Of a stretch of DNA of 19,392 bases, positions 1 to 7,347 are shown in pieces. Origin of the DNA: an uncultured Bacteroidales bacterium (GTDB lineage Bacteria; Bacteroidota; Bacteroidia; Bacteroidales; Muribaculaceae). Below the pieces are notes generated by a model, which was not told the DNA's origin, ran no database searches, and saw only the letters and a program-made list of their open reading frames with translations. The position numbers and the translations under genes were made by a program. Where the stretch lies: the NCBI GenBank assembly GCA_945828175.1, contig CALZQD010000003.1, positions 1 to 19,392 of the forward strand, read 5' to 3'. Numbering within the stretch: position 1 is the first letter of the stretch; every line of letters starts with the position of its first letter.

Positions 1-1416
1 GATGGGGTCGGCCGTTCTGACAGAGACCGGCTGCGAGGTCATCGAAGCCGATTTCAGAGTATAGGTATAATCGGTCGAGGGAGTCAGGCCGTCGACGCGG
101 TATGAGCCTGTTTTGGCCGTGACATTGCGGGGATAGCCGTCGAGGCTGCCCGAGGCGTCGCGGACGTCGAGCGAATAATAGCTGCCGTCGATTTCGTCGC
201 CGACGTAAATCCAGTTGGCGACAAACGCCTCGAGGTCGACATCGGTGGCCGCCGAAGCAGGCAGGCCGTCGAGAGCGCGGATGTGGAGGCTGACCGAGCT
301 TTTGGCCGAGCCCGCGGTGACGGTGAGGGTGCCGTTATACTCGCCTGCCGCAGCGGGCTGAGCCGAGACGGTAATCTTGGCGCCGGCTGCGCTGTTGGCA
401 TCGGCCGCGCTGACCATCGAAGGCGAGACATTGAAGCCGCCGTTGGCCGAGAAAGTGACATTGCCCGAGAGGTTTGTGCCTTTGACGGTGAGCGTCACGC
501 TGCGGCTGACGTTGACGGCAGTGACGCCGAGGTCGACGCTGCTGCCGCTGACCGGCTGGTTGATGACCGGAGCCGAACCGGCCGACGACGACCATTTCTC
601 GCTCTTTTTGTCGCCCCAGATATATTCGGCCATCTCGGGATGGTCGATGAAGGGATTGCGGTTGCGCTGATGGGCGTAGACGGCGTCGTTGCGCTTGATT
701 TCCTTGTCGCTGACGGGGTCCATGCGATGCCATTTGAGCAGGAGGTTGACGGCCCACGACGAGAAGACGGGATAGCTGTTGCGGGCGAGCATGTCGGACG
801 ACCAGCCCGAGATGCGGTCGTTATAGCAGGCTGCCATATAGAAATACGAGCGGGCGAAGTCGCCTTTGTATTCGTCGTCAGGCTCGAAGACAGTGCCGCT
901 GTAGCCCGGGAAGGTCGAGCGTCCGAGGCGTCCGAGAGCCTGGACGTTGCCGTTCGAGGCAAGGCGTGTGCCGCCGGCACATTCGCCGAAGGGATAGTTG
1001 CTGCGCTGGCCGTTGACCTTGCCGTCGGTGGGATAGACGTGGAAAGCGTCGCTCATCATGGGCGAGGCGTCGTTAAACCAGCTCTTGGGGAATGAGTGCT
1101 CGCGGTTGATGCAGTCGCCGACGAGCTTGTAGTTGCCGCAATGCTCGGCGCCGACGCGCCAGTGTTTGGTCGAATACATGTCCCAGACGGTGCCGTCTGC
1201 ACGGACGTCAGAGGTTTTGTAGACGTTCCACAGGCCGTCGTAGCTCACGCGGGTATGGCTTGTGATTGTCTGATAGAGAGCCGAAAGGAGGTCTTTGCCG
1301 CCCTTGTTCTCGCAGTCGTTATAATACGACGCCGGAGCGGCAGCATAGATACCCACCGTCGCCACACAGCAGAGAAGAACAATGGCAACGCGTTTAATGT
1401 CAGTTATATGTAACAT
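1..1416 (-). CDS. Secreted endonuclease I family nuclease with C-terminal Ig-like and FN3-like domains (3' end cut by window edge)
   Basis: Predicted extracellular or periplasmic metal-dependent DNA/RNA endonuclease of the endonuclease I (EndA/NucM/Vvn) family. The 472 visible residues begin at ATG 1416-1414 and run off the left edge without a stop. Residues 1-27 form a signal peptide: a charged start, a hydrophobic core (VAIVLLCCVATVGIYA) and small residues at a likely cleavage site. The catalytic domain covers about 28-280. The active-site motif NREHSFPKSW holds E106-H107, matching the family's Glu-His pair; the following HVYPTDGKVNGQRSNYPFGE region holds N135, a likely metal-site residue. 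About 283-372 looks like a beta-rich Ig-like repeat (TLTVKGTNLSGNVTF). From about 380 to the edge an FN3-like domain is suggested by VDGLTPSTDYTYTLKSAS. It starts 8 bp after the sirtuin stop, so it is probably the distal gene of the dcw transcription unit. The missing C-terminus could carry a sorting signal. The nuclease call is firm; substrate and localisation are inferred. Confidence 0.9.
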   Translation of the reverse strand, partial: MLHITDIKRVAIVLLCCVATVGIYAAAPASYYNDCENKGGKDLLSALYQTITSHTRVSYDGLWNVYKTSDVRADGTVWDMYSTKHWRVGAEHCGNYKLVGDCINREHSFPKSWFNDASPMMSDAFHVYPTDGKVNGQRSNYPFGECAGGTRLASNGNVQALGRLGRSTFPGYSGTVFEPDDEYKGDFARSYFYMAACYNDRISGWSSDMLARNSYPVFSSWAVNLLLKWHRMDPVSDKEIKRNDAVYAHQRNRNPFIDHPEMAEYIWGDKKSEKWSSSAGSAPVINQPVSGSSVDLGVTAVNVSRSVTLTVKGTNLSGNVTFSANGGFNVSPSMVSAADANSAAGAKITVSAQPAAAGEYNGTLTVTAGSAKSSVSLHIRALDGLPASAATDVDLEAFVANWIYVGDEIDGSYYSLDVRDASGSLDGYPRNVTAKTGSYRVDGLTPSTDYTYTLKSASMTSQPVSVRTADPI

Positions 1417-1424
1417 TTTTCAGT

Positions 1425-2111
1425 TTATTTTTCTTTCAATAACATTTCGGTTAGAATCGCCACACCTTCAGAGGCCTTGGCCTTGATGACAGTGACCGAC
1501 GGAGGTACGCCTGCCGGGTTGGGGTCGATATAATAGACGGGCACGCCCGGGCGGACGTAATGGAGGAGGCTCGCGGCGGGGTAGACGGCGAGGCTCGTGC
1601 CGATGATGACGAAGATGTCGGCCTCGGAGACTACCTGAGTAGCAGGCTCGAAGTTGGGCACCGCCTCCTGGAAGAAGACGATATGCGGCCTTACATGATG
1701 TCCGTCGATGACGGTCTCCGGCGTTGTCTCGCATGCCTCGGGATGGAGGGTATAGACGCGCGACTCGTCGTCTAGCGCACGCACTTTCATCAGCTCGCCG
1801 TGGAGGTGGAGTGTCTTCGTGCTGCCGGCGCGCTCGTGGAGGTCGTCGACGTTCTGGGTGATGACGGTGACGTCGAAATATTTCTCGAGGTCGACGAGAC
1901 CATAGTGGGCTGCGTTGGGTTTGCACGACTGCAGCTGCTTGCGGCGCTCGTTGTAGAATTTATGGACGAGAGCCGGATTGCGCTCGAAACCGTCGGCGCT
2001 GCAGACGTCCATGACGGGATACTGCTCCCAGAGGCCTCCGGCGTCGCGGAAGGTAGAGATGCCGCTTTCGGCGCTGATGCCTGCGCCGGTCGATATGACC
2101 AGTTTTTTCAT
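1425..2111 (-). CDS. cobB: Sir2-family NAD-dependent protein deacylase (class III/CobB type)
   Basis: 228 residues, the usual size for a bacterial sirtuin. It removes acyl groups from lysines using NAD+, giving nicotinamide and O-acyl-ADP-ribose, in the cytoplasm. Visible motifs: GAGISAESGISTFRD from residue 9 (NAD binding), TQNVDDLHERAGS from 85, catalytic His104 in HLHGEL, RPHIVFF at 141-147 and GTSLAVYPA at 171-179. Y53 and R56 (YNER) match the Tyr-x-x-Arg pair of class III sirtuins that accept succinyl or malonyl lysine. Only three cysteines exist (C37, C63, C127), so the four-cysteine zinc site of classical sirtuins is absent. The family usually has FGE after RPHIV; here it is FQE. The ATG (2111-2109) overlaps the ftsZ TGA as ATGA, which implies translational coupling; GAGGA lies directly before the ATG. 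The family call is very secure; acyl specificity is inferred. Confidence 0.95.
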   Translation of the reverse strand: MKKLVISTGAGISAESGISTFRDAGGLWEQYPVMDVCSADGFERNPALVHKFYNERRKQLQSCKPNAAHYGLVDLEKYFDVTVITQNVDDLHERAGSTKTLHLHGELMKVRALDDESRVYTLHPEACETTPETVIDGHHVRPHIVFFQEAVPNFEPATQVVSEADIFVIIGTSLAVYPAASLLHYVRPGVPVYYIDPNPAGVPPSVTVIKAKASEGVAILTEMLLKEK

Positions 2112-3469
2112 TCCTCGATCGAAAAGTCTATGATGTTGTCTGTGTCCCTGCTGTTTTTGGGCTGTGCCGGACGGTCGGTCTGGGCTTGACGGCGGCTGCG
2201 GTCGTCGGCGGCAGCCGGTTTGACCTTGGCCGACTTCTTGTTGCGGTTGTAGGCCGGAGTGCGCTCAAAGGTGTCGAGAATCTCGTCGTTATCGAGCTGG
2301 TCGGCCTCGAGGAGGATATAGTGGCGGGTGTCGTTGTGGCGCTGGAGGTCGTCGATTTTCTCCTTGCCGTAGTATTCCTTGATGACCTCCTTGTCGATGG
2401 TCTGGGCGCCGTCGGGGTCGTCGGGGTTGTTGCCCTTGATGATGATGTCGTCGTCACGCTTGCCGTTCTCGCGGACGGTGACGTCGAAGCCGGCGGCAAG
2501 GATTGTCAGCTTGACCTTCTCGCCGAGGGTGTCGTCGTAGGTGATGCCCCAGATGACGTCGACGCCCGAATCAATCTTGGTGACGAAGTCGTCGAGCTCG
2601 CGCGACTCGTCGGTGCGGAACTTCTGCTCGGCTTTGCGCGAGTAGCTGAGGTTGAAGAGCAGCTTCTTGCTGCTGAAGACGTCGGTGTTCTTTAGCAGGG
2701 GCGAGTGGAGGGCATCTTCGATTGCAGCCGAGACGCGGTTCTCGCCCTCGCCGTAACCGATAGAGATGATGGCCGTGCCGCCGTTGCGCAGGGTCGTGTC
2801 GACGTCGTTGAAGTCGAGGTTGATATAGCCGGGATTGGTGACAATCTCAGAGATGCTCTGCGCTGCTATCGAGAGGGTATCGTCGGCCTTGGCGAACGAC
2901 TCCTCGAAGGCAAGGTCGGGATAGATCTCAGAGAGGCGCTCGTTGTTGATGACCAGCAGGGCATCGACATACTTGCCCATTTCCTCGGCGCCGGCGACGG
3001 CCTTGGCGATTTTCTTCATGCCCTCGAAGAGGAAGGGAATGGTGACGATGCCAATGGTGAGGAGTCCGCGCTCGCGGGCGATGCGTGCGACGACGGGAGC
3101 GGCGCCTGTGCCTGTGCCGCCGCCCATGCCGGCGGTGATGAAGACCATGTCGGTCTCGTCGGTGAAGAGAGCGCGGATGTCTTCGGCGCTCTCCTCGGCA
3201 GCCTCGCGGGCACGCTCGGGGACGTTGCCGGCGCCGCGGCCGCGGGTGACGGTCGGGCCGATGAGAAGTTTGCGCGGCACGGGCGAGCATTTGAGAGCCA
3301 TATCGTCGGTGTTAACCACTACGAACGACACGCCGTGAATGACGGCCTCGTTATACATGTGGTTGACTGCGTTGCCGCCACCACCGCCGACGCCGACGAC
3401 CATGATGCGGTCGGGCTCGCTCGTCGTCTCGGTATATTTATTGAGATGTTCTAAATCGTCTGATGTCAT
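2108..3469 (-). CDS. ftsZ: Cell division GTPase FtsZ
   Basis: 453-residue tubulin homologue that polymerises with GTP into the Z-ring at midcell and recruits the divisome. The N-terminal glycine-rich loop VGVGGGGGNAVNHM lies at 25-38, the tubulin signature GGGTGTG at 116-122, and the T7 synergy loop NLDFND at 217-222, whose acidic residues complete GTP hydrolysis in the next subunit. After the globular domain (to about 335) a charged linker follows. It contains ERTPAYNRNK (402-411), like the short TPAxxR motif near the end of Bacteroidetes FtsZ that serves as the FtsA-binding peptide. A further tail ends in an acidic stretch (IIDFSIEE). It starts 37 bp after ftsA and its TGA overlaps the sirtuin start by 4 bp. 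The first ATG gives a short polar N-terminal extension normal for the family. No key residue appears missing. Confidence 0.98.
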   Translation of the reverse strand: MTSDDLEHLNKYTETTSEPDRIMVVGVGGGGGNAVNHMYNEAVIHGVSFVVVNTDDMALKCSPVPRKLLIGPTVTRGRGAGNVPERAREAAEESAEDIRALFTDETDMVFITAGMGGGTGTGAAPVVARIARERGLLTIGIVTIPFLFEGMKKIAKAVAGAEEMGKYVDALLVINNERLSEIYPDLAFEESFAKADDTLSIAAQSISEIVTNPGYINLDFNDVDTTLRNGGTAIISIGYGEGENRVSAAIEDALHSPLLKNTDVFSSKKLLFNLSYSRKAEQKFRTDESRELDDFVTKIDSGVDVIWGITYDDTLGEKVKLTILAAGFDVTVRENGKRDDDIIIKGNNPDDPDGAQTIDKEVIKEYYGKEKIDDLQRHNDTRHYILLEADQLDNDEILDTFERTPAYNRNKKSAKVKPAAADDRSRRQAQTDRPAQPKNSRDTDNIIDFSIEE

Positions 3470-3506
3470 CTATGCTGAAGTTTTTGTGTTTTCAATCGGT
3501 TGGAAA

Positions 3507-4247
3507 TCACTCGGTAGGCTCGTCGAGGTCGTCGCCGGCGCCCTTGTCGGCGAAGAATCCGGCCAGTTTCTCCTTGACTTTGTTGATACGGCTGAGGATG
3601 CCGCCGCTTTCGCCGCTGTCACCACTGTCGTCTTCGGGATCGTTGCCGTCGCCGAGCACCTCGTCGATGTCGTCGACGGGTTCTTTGGCCGCTCTGCGAT
3701 GGTCTTTTTTCTTCTTGGGACGGAAGCGGCGGTCGTCATCGTCGTCGTCATAATCGTCTTCGAGGAGGTTCTCGTCGTCTTCGGAGACAGGACGGCGGCC
3801 GCCGGCGACAGCGCCGCCCGCGCGGCCGACATAGCCCGTATTGTCGTCGGCTTCGTCATCGGGCTCGACGACGACGGGGCGCGTCAGGCAGTTGAGGTCG
3901 GAGTTGACGGCGGCATACTTGGCGATGGCGATGATGTCGATGTTCTCGTTGAGGTCGATGCCGTTGGCCTTGATGGTTATGCTGCTGTTGATTTTGCCGG
4001 CGCGCACGGGCATCTTGGTCTGCGCCTCGGCAAGTTTTAGGAAGTTGCTGAGCTTGGCGCCGCCGCCGATGAAGACGAGTCCGCCGGGGAGGTCCTGGGC
4101 CTTGAAGCCTACGGCCTCGATCTGGTGGACGATGTTGGCGATGATTTCGCCGGCGCGGGCCTGTATGTAGTTGTTGATCTCAATCTTGGCGTTGTCGGTC
4201 TCGTTGCCTTCGGTGAGGGCGCTGCCGACGCTAATATTTGACATCAA
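3507..4247 (-). CDS. ftsA: FtsA, C-terminal half (downstream of an in-frame stop)
   Basis: C-terminal half of the actin-like divisome anchor FtsA, in the same reading frame as the N-terminal half (4254-5015) and separated from it only by a TAA and two sense codons. If translated alone it could restart at TTG 4247 or ATG 4244; a GGAG lies 9 nt before the TTG and 12 nt before the ATG. It carries the nucleotide-binding motif VFIGGGAKLSN (GGGAK about residue 317 of the joined protein) and IEINNYIQARAGEII of subdomain 2B. After the folded domain comes a long linker (about 383-472) with a run of acidic residues (DDYDDDDDD), then a basic block (RFRPKKKKDHRR). The end, ILSRINKVKEKLAGFFADK (about 473-491), fits the amphipathic helix that anchors FtsA to the membrane. 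With the N-terminal half the gene would encode 502 residues, a normal Bacteroidetes length. The product identity is certain; whether this half is made is not. Confidence 0.85.
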   Translation of the reverse strand: MMSNISVGSALTEGNETDNAKIEINNYIQARAGEIIANIVHQIEAVGFKAQDLPGGLVFIGGGAKLSNFLKLAEAQTKMPVRAGKINSSITIKANGIDLNENIDIIAIAKYAAVNSDLNCLTRPVVVEPDDEADDNTGYVGRAGGAVAGGRRPVSEDDENLLEDDYDDDDDDRRFRPKKKKDHRRAAKEPVDDIDEVLGDGNDPEDDSGDSGESGGILSRINKVKEKLAGFFADKGAGDDLDEPTE

Positions 4248-4253
4248 CTCGTT

Positions 4254-4256
4254 TTA
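4254..4256 (-). other. ftsA: In-frame TAA interrupting ftsA at codon 254
   Basis: Minus-strand reading is LILTE, TAA, then NELMSNISVGSAL without a change of frame. Flanking protein on both sides is recognisable FtsA. TAA ends other genes here (ftsQ, the sirtuin and the GNAT-type gene), so a recoded stop in this organism is unlikely. A base-call or consensus error, a real nonsense mutation or a true gene split remain possible. Confidence 0.9.
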
Positions 4257-5015
4257 CTCCGTCAAGATGAGGCCGGCCATGAGGTCGCGGGTGATGTTGC
4301 GCGAGCCCATGGGCAGGGTGACGATGGCCTGGAGGACGTCGTCCTTGTAGACAGAGACGGTCGTAGTCTCGGCGCCGAAGTCGATGAGGGCGCAGCCGAT
4401 CTGCTTCTCGTCGGGCGAGAGGACGAGGTCGGCCTGGGCGATGGGACGATAGACATACTCGCGCTTGGGCTGCTGCTCGGATGTCTCGATTTTGATGCGC
4501 TCGAGGTTGCGCTTGTTGTCGGGGGCGCAGACGAGGGCTGAGAACTCGGCCTTGATCTGGCTGCCGATGGTGCCGACGACGTTCTTTACCTGGGTGTTGT
4601 CGACATAGAAGGTCTTGGGGAGCAGGGCGAGGGTCTCCTTGTCGGTGACGACGAGGCTGAACGAGGCTTCGCGTTTGAGACGCTCGACTGTGTCGGCCGT
4701 GATCTCGATGGCCGAGGGAAGCTTGGTCGAAGCCTGCACGGCCATTGTGGCGAACGAGCGGCCGCCGAGGGCGAGATAGACCGCCGAGACCTTGCCGGGG
4801 ATAACCGCGGGCGAGTTCTCGAGTTTTCTGATAATCTGGTTTACATGCAACGTAACCTCCTGAACGTTACTGATGCGTCCGTATCTGACACAATTGCTGA
4901 CCTTGGTTTCCTCAGCCGCGAGGAGTGTTATGTCGCCGAGCTCGCCGACAGAGGCGATGAGCCCTTTGATTTTGGAACTGCCGATTTCGATAGCGGCTAT
5001 ATATCTTGTATCCAT
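4254..5015 (-). CDS. ftsA: FtsA, N-terminal half (ends at an in-frame TAA)
   Basis: N-terminal 253 residues of FtsA, the actin-like ATPase that tethers FtsZ filaments to the membrane. It opens with the phosphate-1 motif AIEIGSSKIKGLIA (8-21), continues through the FtsA-specific 1C subdomain, and has the phosphate-2 motif ALIDFGAETTTVSVY (209-223). It stops directly after GSRNITRDLMAGLILTE, where FtsA proteins normally continue into a helix with LTExxAExLK-like sequence. The TAA at 4256-4254 takes the place of one residue, and the expected VGSAL segment resumes in frame at the spacing expected from the family pattern. This points to one substitution (for example from CAA, GAA or AAA) rather than a deletion or frameshift. 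Alone it would lack subdomain 2B, the GGGAK motif and the membrane helix. The gene starts 26 bp after the ftsQ stop. Confidence 0.88.
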   Translation of the reverse strand: MDTRYIAAIEIGSSKIKGLIASVGELGDITLLAAEETKVSNCVRYGRISNVQEVTLHVNQIIRKLENSPAVIPGKVSAVYLALGGRSFATMAVQASTKLPSAIEITADTVERLKREASFSLVVTDKETLALLPKTFYVDNTQVKNVVGTIGSQIKAEFSALVCAPDNKRNLERIKIETSEQQPKREYVYRPIAQADLVLSPDEKQIGCALIDFGAETTTVSVYKDDVLQAIVTLPMGSRNITRDLMAGLILTE

Positions 5016-5024
5016 GAAGGTTAT

Positions 5025-5050
5025 ATTATGATTTAAAGGTATTATGATTT
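5025..5050. repeat. Short direct repeat between ftsQ and ftsA
   Basis: ATTATGATTT occurs at 5025-5034 and again at 5041-5050, 16 bp apart, with AAGGT-like bases before each copy. It covers the ftsA leader and the ftsQ stop, and looks like a small tandem duplication. No function can be assigned. Confidence 0.6.
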
Positions 5051-5920
5051 CTTTTTGTCATCGGGGCCGGAGTTGTCGGGCTCTTCGGCGAAGCCTTCGT
5101 TTTCGGGGCTCATTGTCTCGACGTCGTCGATAAACTCAAACTCCGACTCGCGGGTGTCGAGGGCGATGTCGCCGAGTTTTTTCTCACGGCGCGAGGCCAC
5201 GATCTGACCGCGCCACTTGACCGAGACGGTGTCGTAGAAGTTCCAGCCCTTGACCGGCATCACCTCGCGGTAGAACACCTTGAGGCGGTCGAATTTGTTG
5301 GCGATGAGAGTCGTGTCGCCGAGGTTGACGACATGGCCGCGGATAACGGGTACGACGAAAATGTCGCCGCTGCCGTCGGTCGTGACGGTCGAGACGAGGG
5401 CGTTGAGAGTCGGGTCGGAGGCCACATAGCGCAGAATCGGGAGGAGGCGCGAGGCCGGCTCGCCTGCGTCGAAGCGGCCCACGACAACGGGGACGTCGAC
5501 GTGGTATTTGACGTCGGCGGCGACACGCTTGCCGACGCTGTTGATGTAGTATGAGCGGCCTGTCGGCTCGAAGACGCGGGCGACGGGAATCATCGGCGTC
5601 ACCTCGACAAGAAGGCGTCCGTTGTTGAGCTCGGCGACATTGGCGCGCTCGATTTCGGGCATTCGGGCCAGACGGCGCTCGAGGTCGTTGATGTCGAGCG
5701 AGCCGCGGACGACGCTGTCGATGCGCGAGCTGAGACCACCGCACTCGCGCGAGATGTCGGCAGCCGAGACGAAGCGGGTGTTGAGGCTGTCGGCGACGAC
5801 GATGTCGACACCGTCGTAATGGTCTGAGAGCGAGAGGCTGCGAGTCATAGACATGGCGACGACGAGATAGACCGTCAGCACGACAGTCATCACGAGTTTT
5901 ATAATTGTCTTCTTTTCCAT
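5042..5920 (-). CDS. ftsQ: Cell division protein FtsQ (DivIB-like)
   Basis: 292-residue bitopic divisome protein that links FtsL and partners to FtsA and the septal synthases. A short cytoplasmic start (MEKKTIIK) is followed by one membrane segment at about 9-26, then a periplasmic region. Residues about 36-106 fit a POTRA domain (VDIVVADSLNTRFVSAADI to NNGRLLVEVTPMIPVARVF). The beta domain follows, with the family-typical YINSVGKRV segment near 124-132 and a conserved run around VMPVKGWNFYDTVSVKWRG. The last 50 or so residues are a charged, acidic tail rich in Asp, Glu and Lys, probably disordered. Sequence conservation in this family is low, so the call leans on topology, the POTRA pattern and the position between murC (10 bp before it) and ftsA (26 bp after it), the fixed dcw order. 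Confidence 0.93.
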   Translation of the reverse strand: MEKKTIIKLVMTVVLTVYLVVAMSMTRSLSLSDHYDGVDIVVADSLNTRFVSAADISRECGGLSSRIDSVVRGSLDINDLERRLARMPEIERANVAELNNGRLLVEVTPMIPVARVFEPTGRSYYINSVGKRVAADVKYHVDVPVVVGRFDAGEPASRLLPILRYVASDPTLNALVSTVTTDGSGDIFVVPVIRGHVVNLGDTTLIANKFDRLKVFYREVMPVKGWNFYDTVSVKWRGQIVASRREKKLGDIALDTRESEFEFIDDVETMSPENEGFAEEPDNSGPDDKKKS

Positions 5921-5930
5921 GTCAGGGGTC

Positions 5931-7337
5931 TTATTTTCGGTCTTTTGCTATCTCGCGGCACAGTTCGGGCAAATAGAGGTTAAGATCGCCCGCACCGGCA
6001 GCCAACAGGATTTCAAAATTAGTATTTTTCATCGTTTTGACAAAATCATACTTAGAAATCATCACTTTATCGTCGCATTTTATGCGATCGAAGATGATTT
6101 TCGAGGTGACGCCCTCGATGGGCTCCTCGCGCGCCGGATAGATGTCGATGAGCACGACCGAGTCGGCGGCCGACAGCGCCTCGGCAAACTGCGGGGCGAA
6201 ATCGCGGGTGCGGGTATAGAGATGGGGCTGGAAAGCCACGGTCAGGCGGTTATGGGGATAGAGGGCGCGCACCGAGGCGATGCTCTGGCGCAGCTCGTCG
6301 GGATGATGGGCGTAGTCGTCGATGACGACGTGGCCGCCGGGCAGCTGCTCTTTGAGATGGAACTCGAAGCGGCGCTCGGGACCCATAAAGCTCTTCATGG
6401 CCTCGCGGGCGCTCTCGGGCTCGAAATCGCCTGTCAGCCAGCATGCGCCGAGGGCTGCGACGGCGTTCTCGATGTTGATTTCGACGGGCACACCGAGCTC
6501 GATGTCGGCGACAGTGCCGCCGGGATAGACGAAGTCGAAGACTATCGTGCCGTTGCCGCGGCGGATGTTGGCGGCGTGGAAGTCGCCAGCGTCGCGCGAG
6601 TAGGTATATGTCTCGACGTCGGCGCCGGGACGCGGTTTGAGTTTGAGACCGGTGTGAATCAGCAGCTTGCCGCCGGGTTTGATGAGCTCGGTGAAGTGGG
6701 CGAAGCTCTCGAGATATGCCTCCTCGGTGCCGTAGATGTCGAGGTGGTCGGGGTCGGTGGCCGTGATGACGGCGATGTAGGGCGAGAGCTGATGGAACGA
6801 GCGGTCATATTCGTCGGCCTCGATGACAGAGTAAGGCGATGTGGCCCTGAGCAGCAGGTTGCTGTGATAATTGCGCAGGATGCCGCCGAGAAAGGCGTTG
6901 CAGCCGACGCTGCCGCTGTGGAGCACATGGGCGGCCATCGACGAGGTCGTCGTCTTGCCGTGGGTGCCGGCAAAGCAGAGACCTTTGCTCTCGCGGGTGA
7001 TGTTGCCCAGGGCGGCGGCGCGCTTGAGCAGCTTGAAGCCGCCTTCGCGGAAGAACGTCAGCGGCACGTTGTCGGCCGGCACGGCGGGTGTATAGATGAC
7101 TTCGGTCGTCGCCGGGTCGCGGAAGGCTTCGGGAACGGCGGCCATCGAGTCGTCGAAAGAGATTCTGACGCCTTCGGCGATGAGAGCGTCGGTCAGGGGC
7201 GAGGGAGTGCGGTCGTAGCCGGCGACGGCGTAACCGCGTGAGAGATAATAGCGCTCGAGGGCGGCCATGCCTATGCCGCCGGCGCCTACGAAATATATTT
7301 TGTCGACATTACGCGACAGTGTCTTGTCTTCTACCAT
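5931..7337 (-). CDS. murC: UDP-N-acetylmuramate--L-alanine ligase MurC
   Basis: 468 residues, full length. Cytoplasmic ATP-dependent ligase that adds L-alanine to UDP-MurNAc, the first amino acid of the peptidoglycan stem peptide. The N-terminal Rossmann-like UDP-binding domain starts with IYFVGAGGIGMAALE (14-28). The ATP P-loop is GTHGKTTTSS (124-133). The central domain has VIEADEYDRSF and the conserved ITATDPDHLDIYG, with Asp and His typical of the Mur ligase Mg/ATP site. The C-terminal domain contains DDYAHHPDELRQSI, the MurC/Mpl hallmark, and a late FQPHLYTRT motif. GTHGKTT together with DDYAHHP separates MurC from MurD, MurE and MurF. It sits 10 bp from murG and 10 bp from ftsQ, so all three are probably cotranscribed. 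All recognised active-site motifs are intact. Confidence 0.98.
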   Translation of the reverse strand: MVEDKTLSRNVDKIYFVGAGGIGMAALERYYLSRGYAVAGYDRTPSPLTDALIAEGVRISFDDSMAAVPEAFRDPATTEVIYTPAVPADNVPLTFFREGGFKLLKRAAALGNITRESKGLCFAGTHGKTTTSSMAAHVLHSGSVGCNAFLGGILRNYHSNLLLRATSPYSVIEADEYDRSFHQLSPYIAVITATDPDHLDIYGTEEAYLESFAHFTELIKPGGKLLIHTGLKLKPRPGADVETYTYSRDAGDFHAANIRRGNGTIVFDFVYPGGTVADIELGVPVEINIENAVAALGACWLTGDFEPESAREAMKSFMGPERRFEFHLKEQLPGGHVVIDDYAHHPDELRQSIASVRALYPHNRLTVAFQPHLYTRTRDFAPQFAEALSAADSVVLIDIYPAREEPIEGVTSKIIFDRIKCDDKVMISKYDFVKTMKNTNFEILLAAGAGDLNLYLPELCREIAKDRK

Positions 7338-7347
7338 TTTTCATTCA

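Noticed and set aside
283..1413. Long plus-strand open frames opposite the endonuclease gene
   Set aside because: The minus strand encodes an unbroken endonuclease I with intact motifs; the plus frames show only repetitive Ala, Val and Asp composition.
4254..4256. Stop-codon reassignment or selenocysteine-like recoding in ftsA
   Set aside because: The codon is TAA, which also ends ftsQ, the sirtuin and the GNAT-type gene here. No other conserved gene in the window has an internal stop, and no recoding structure was noticed.
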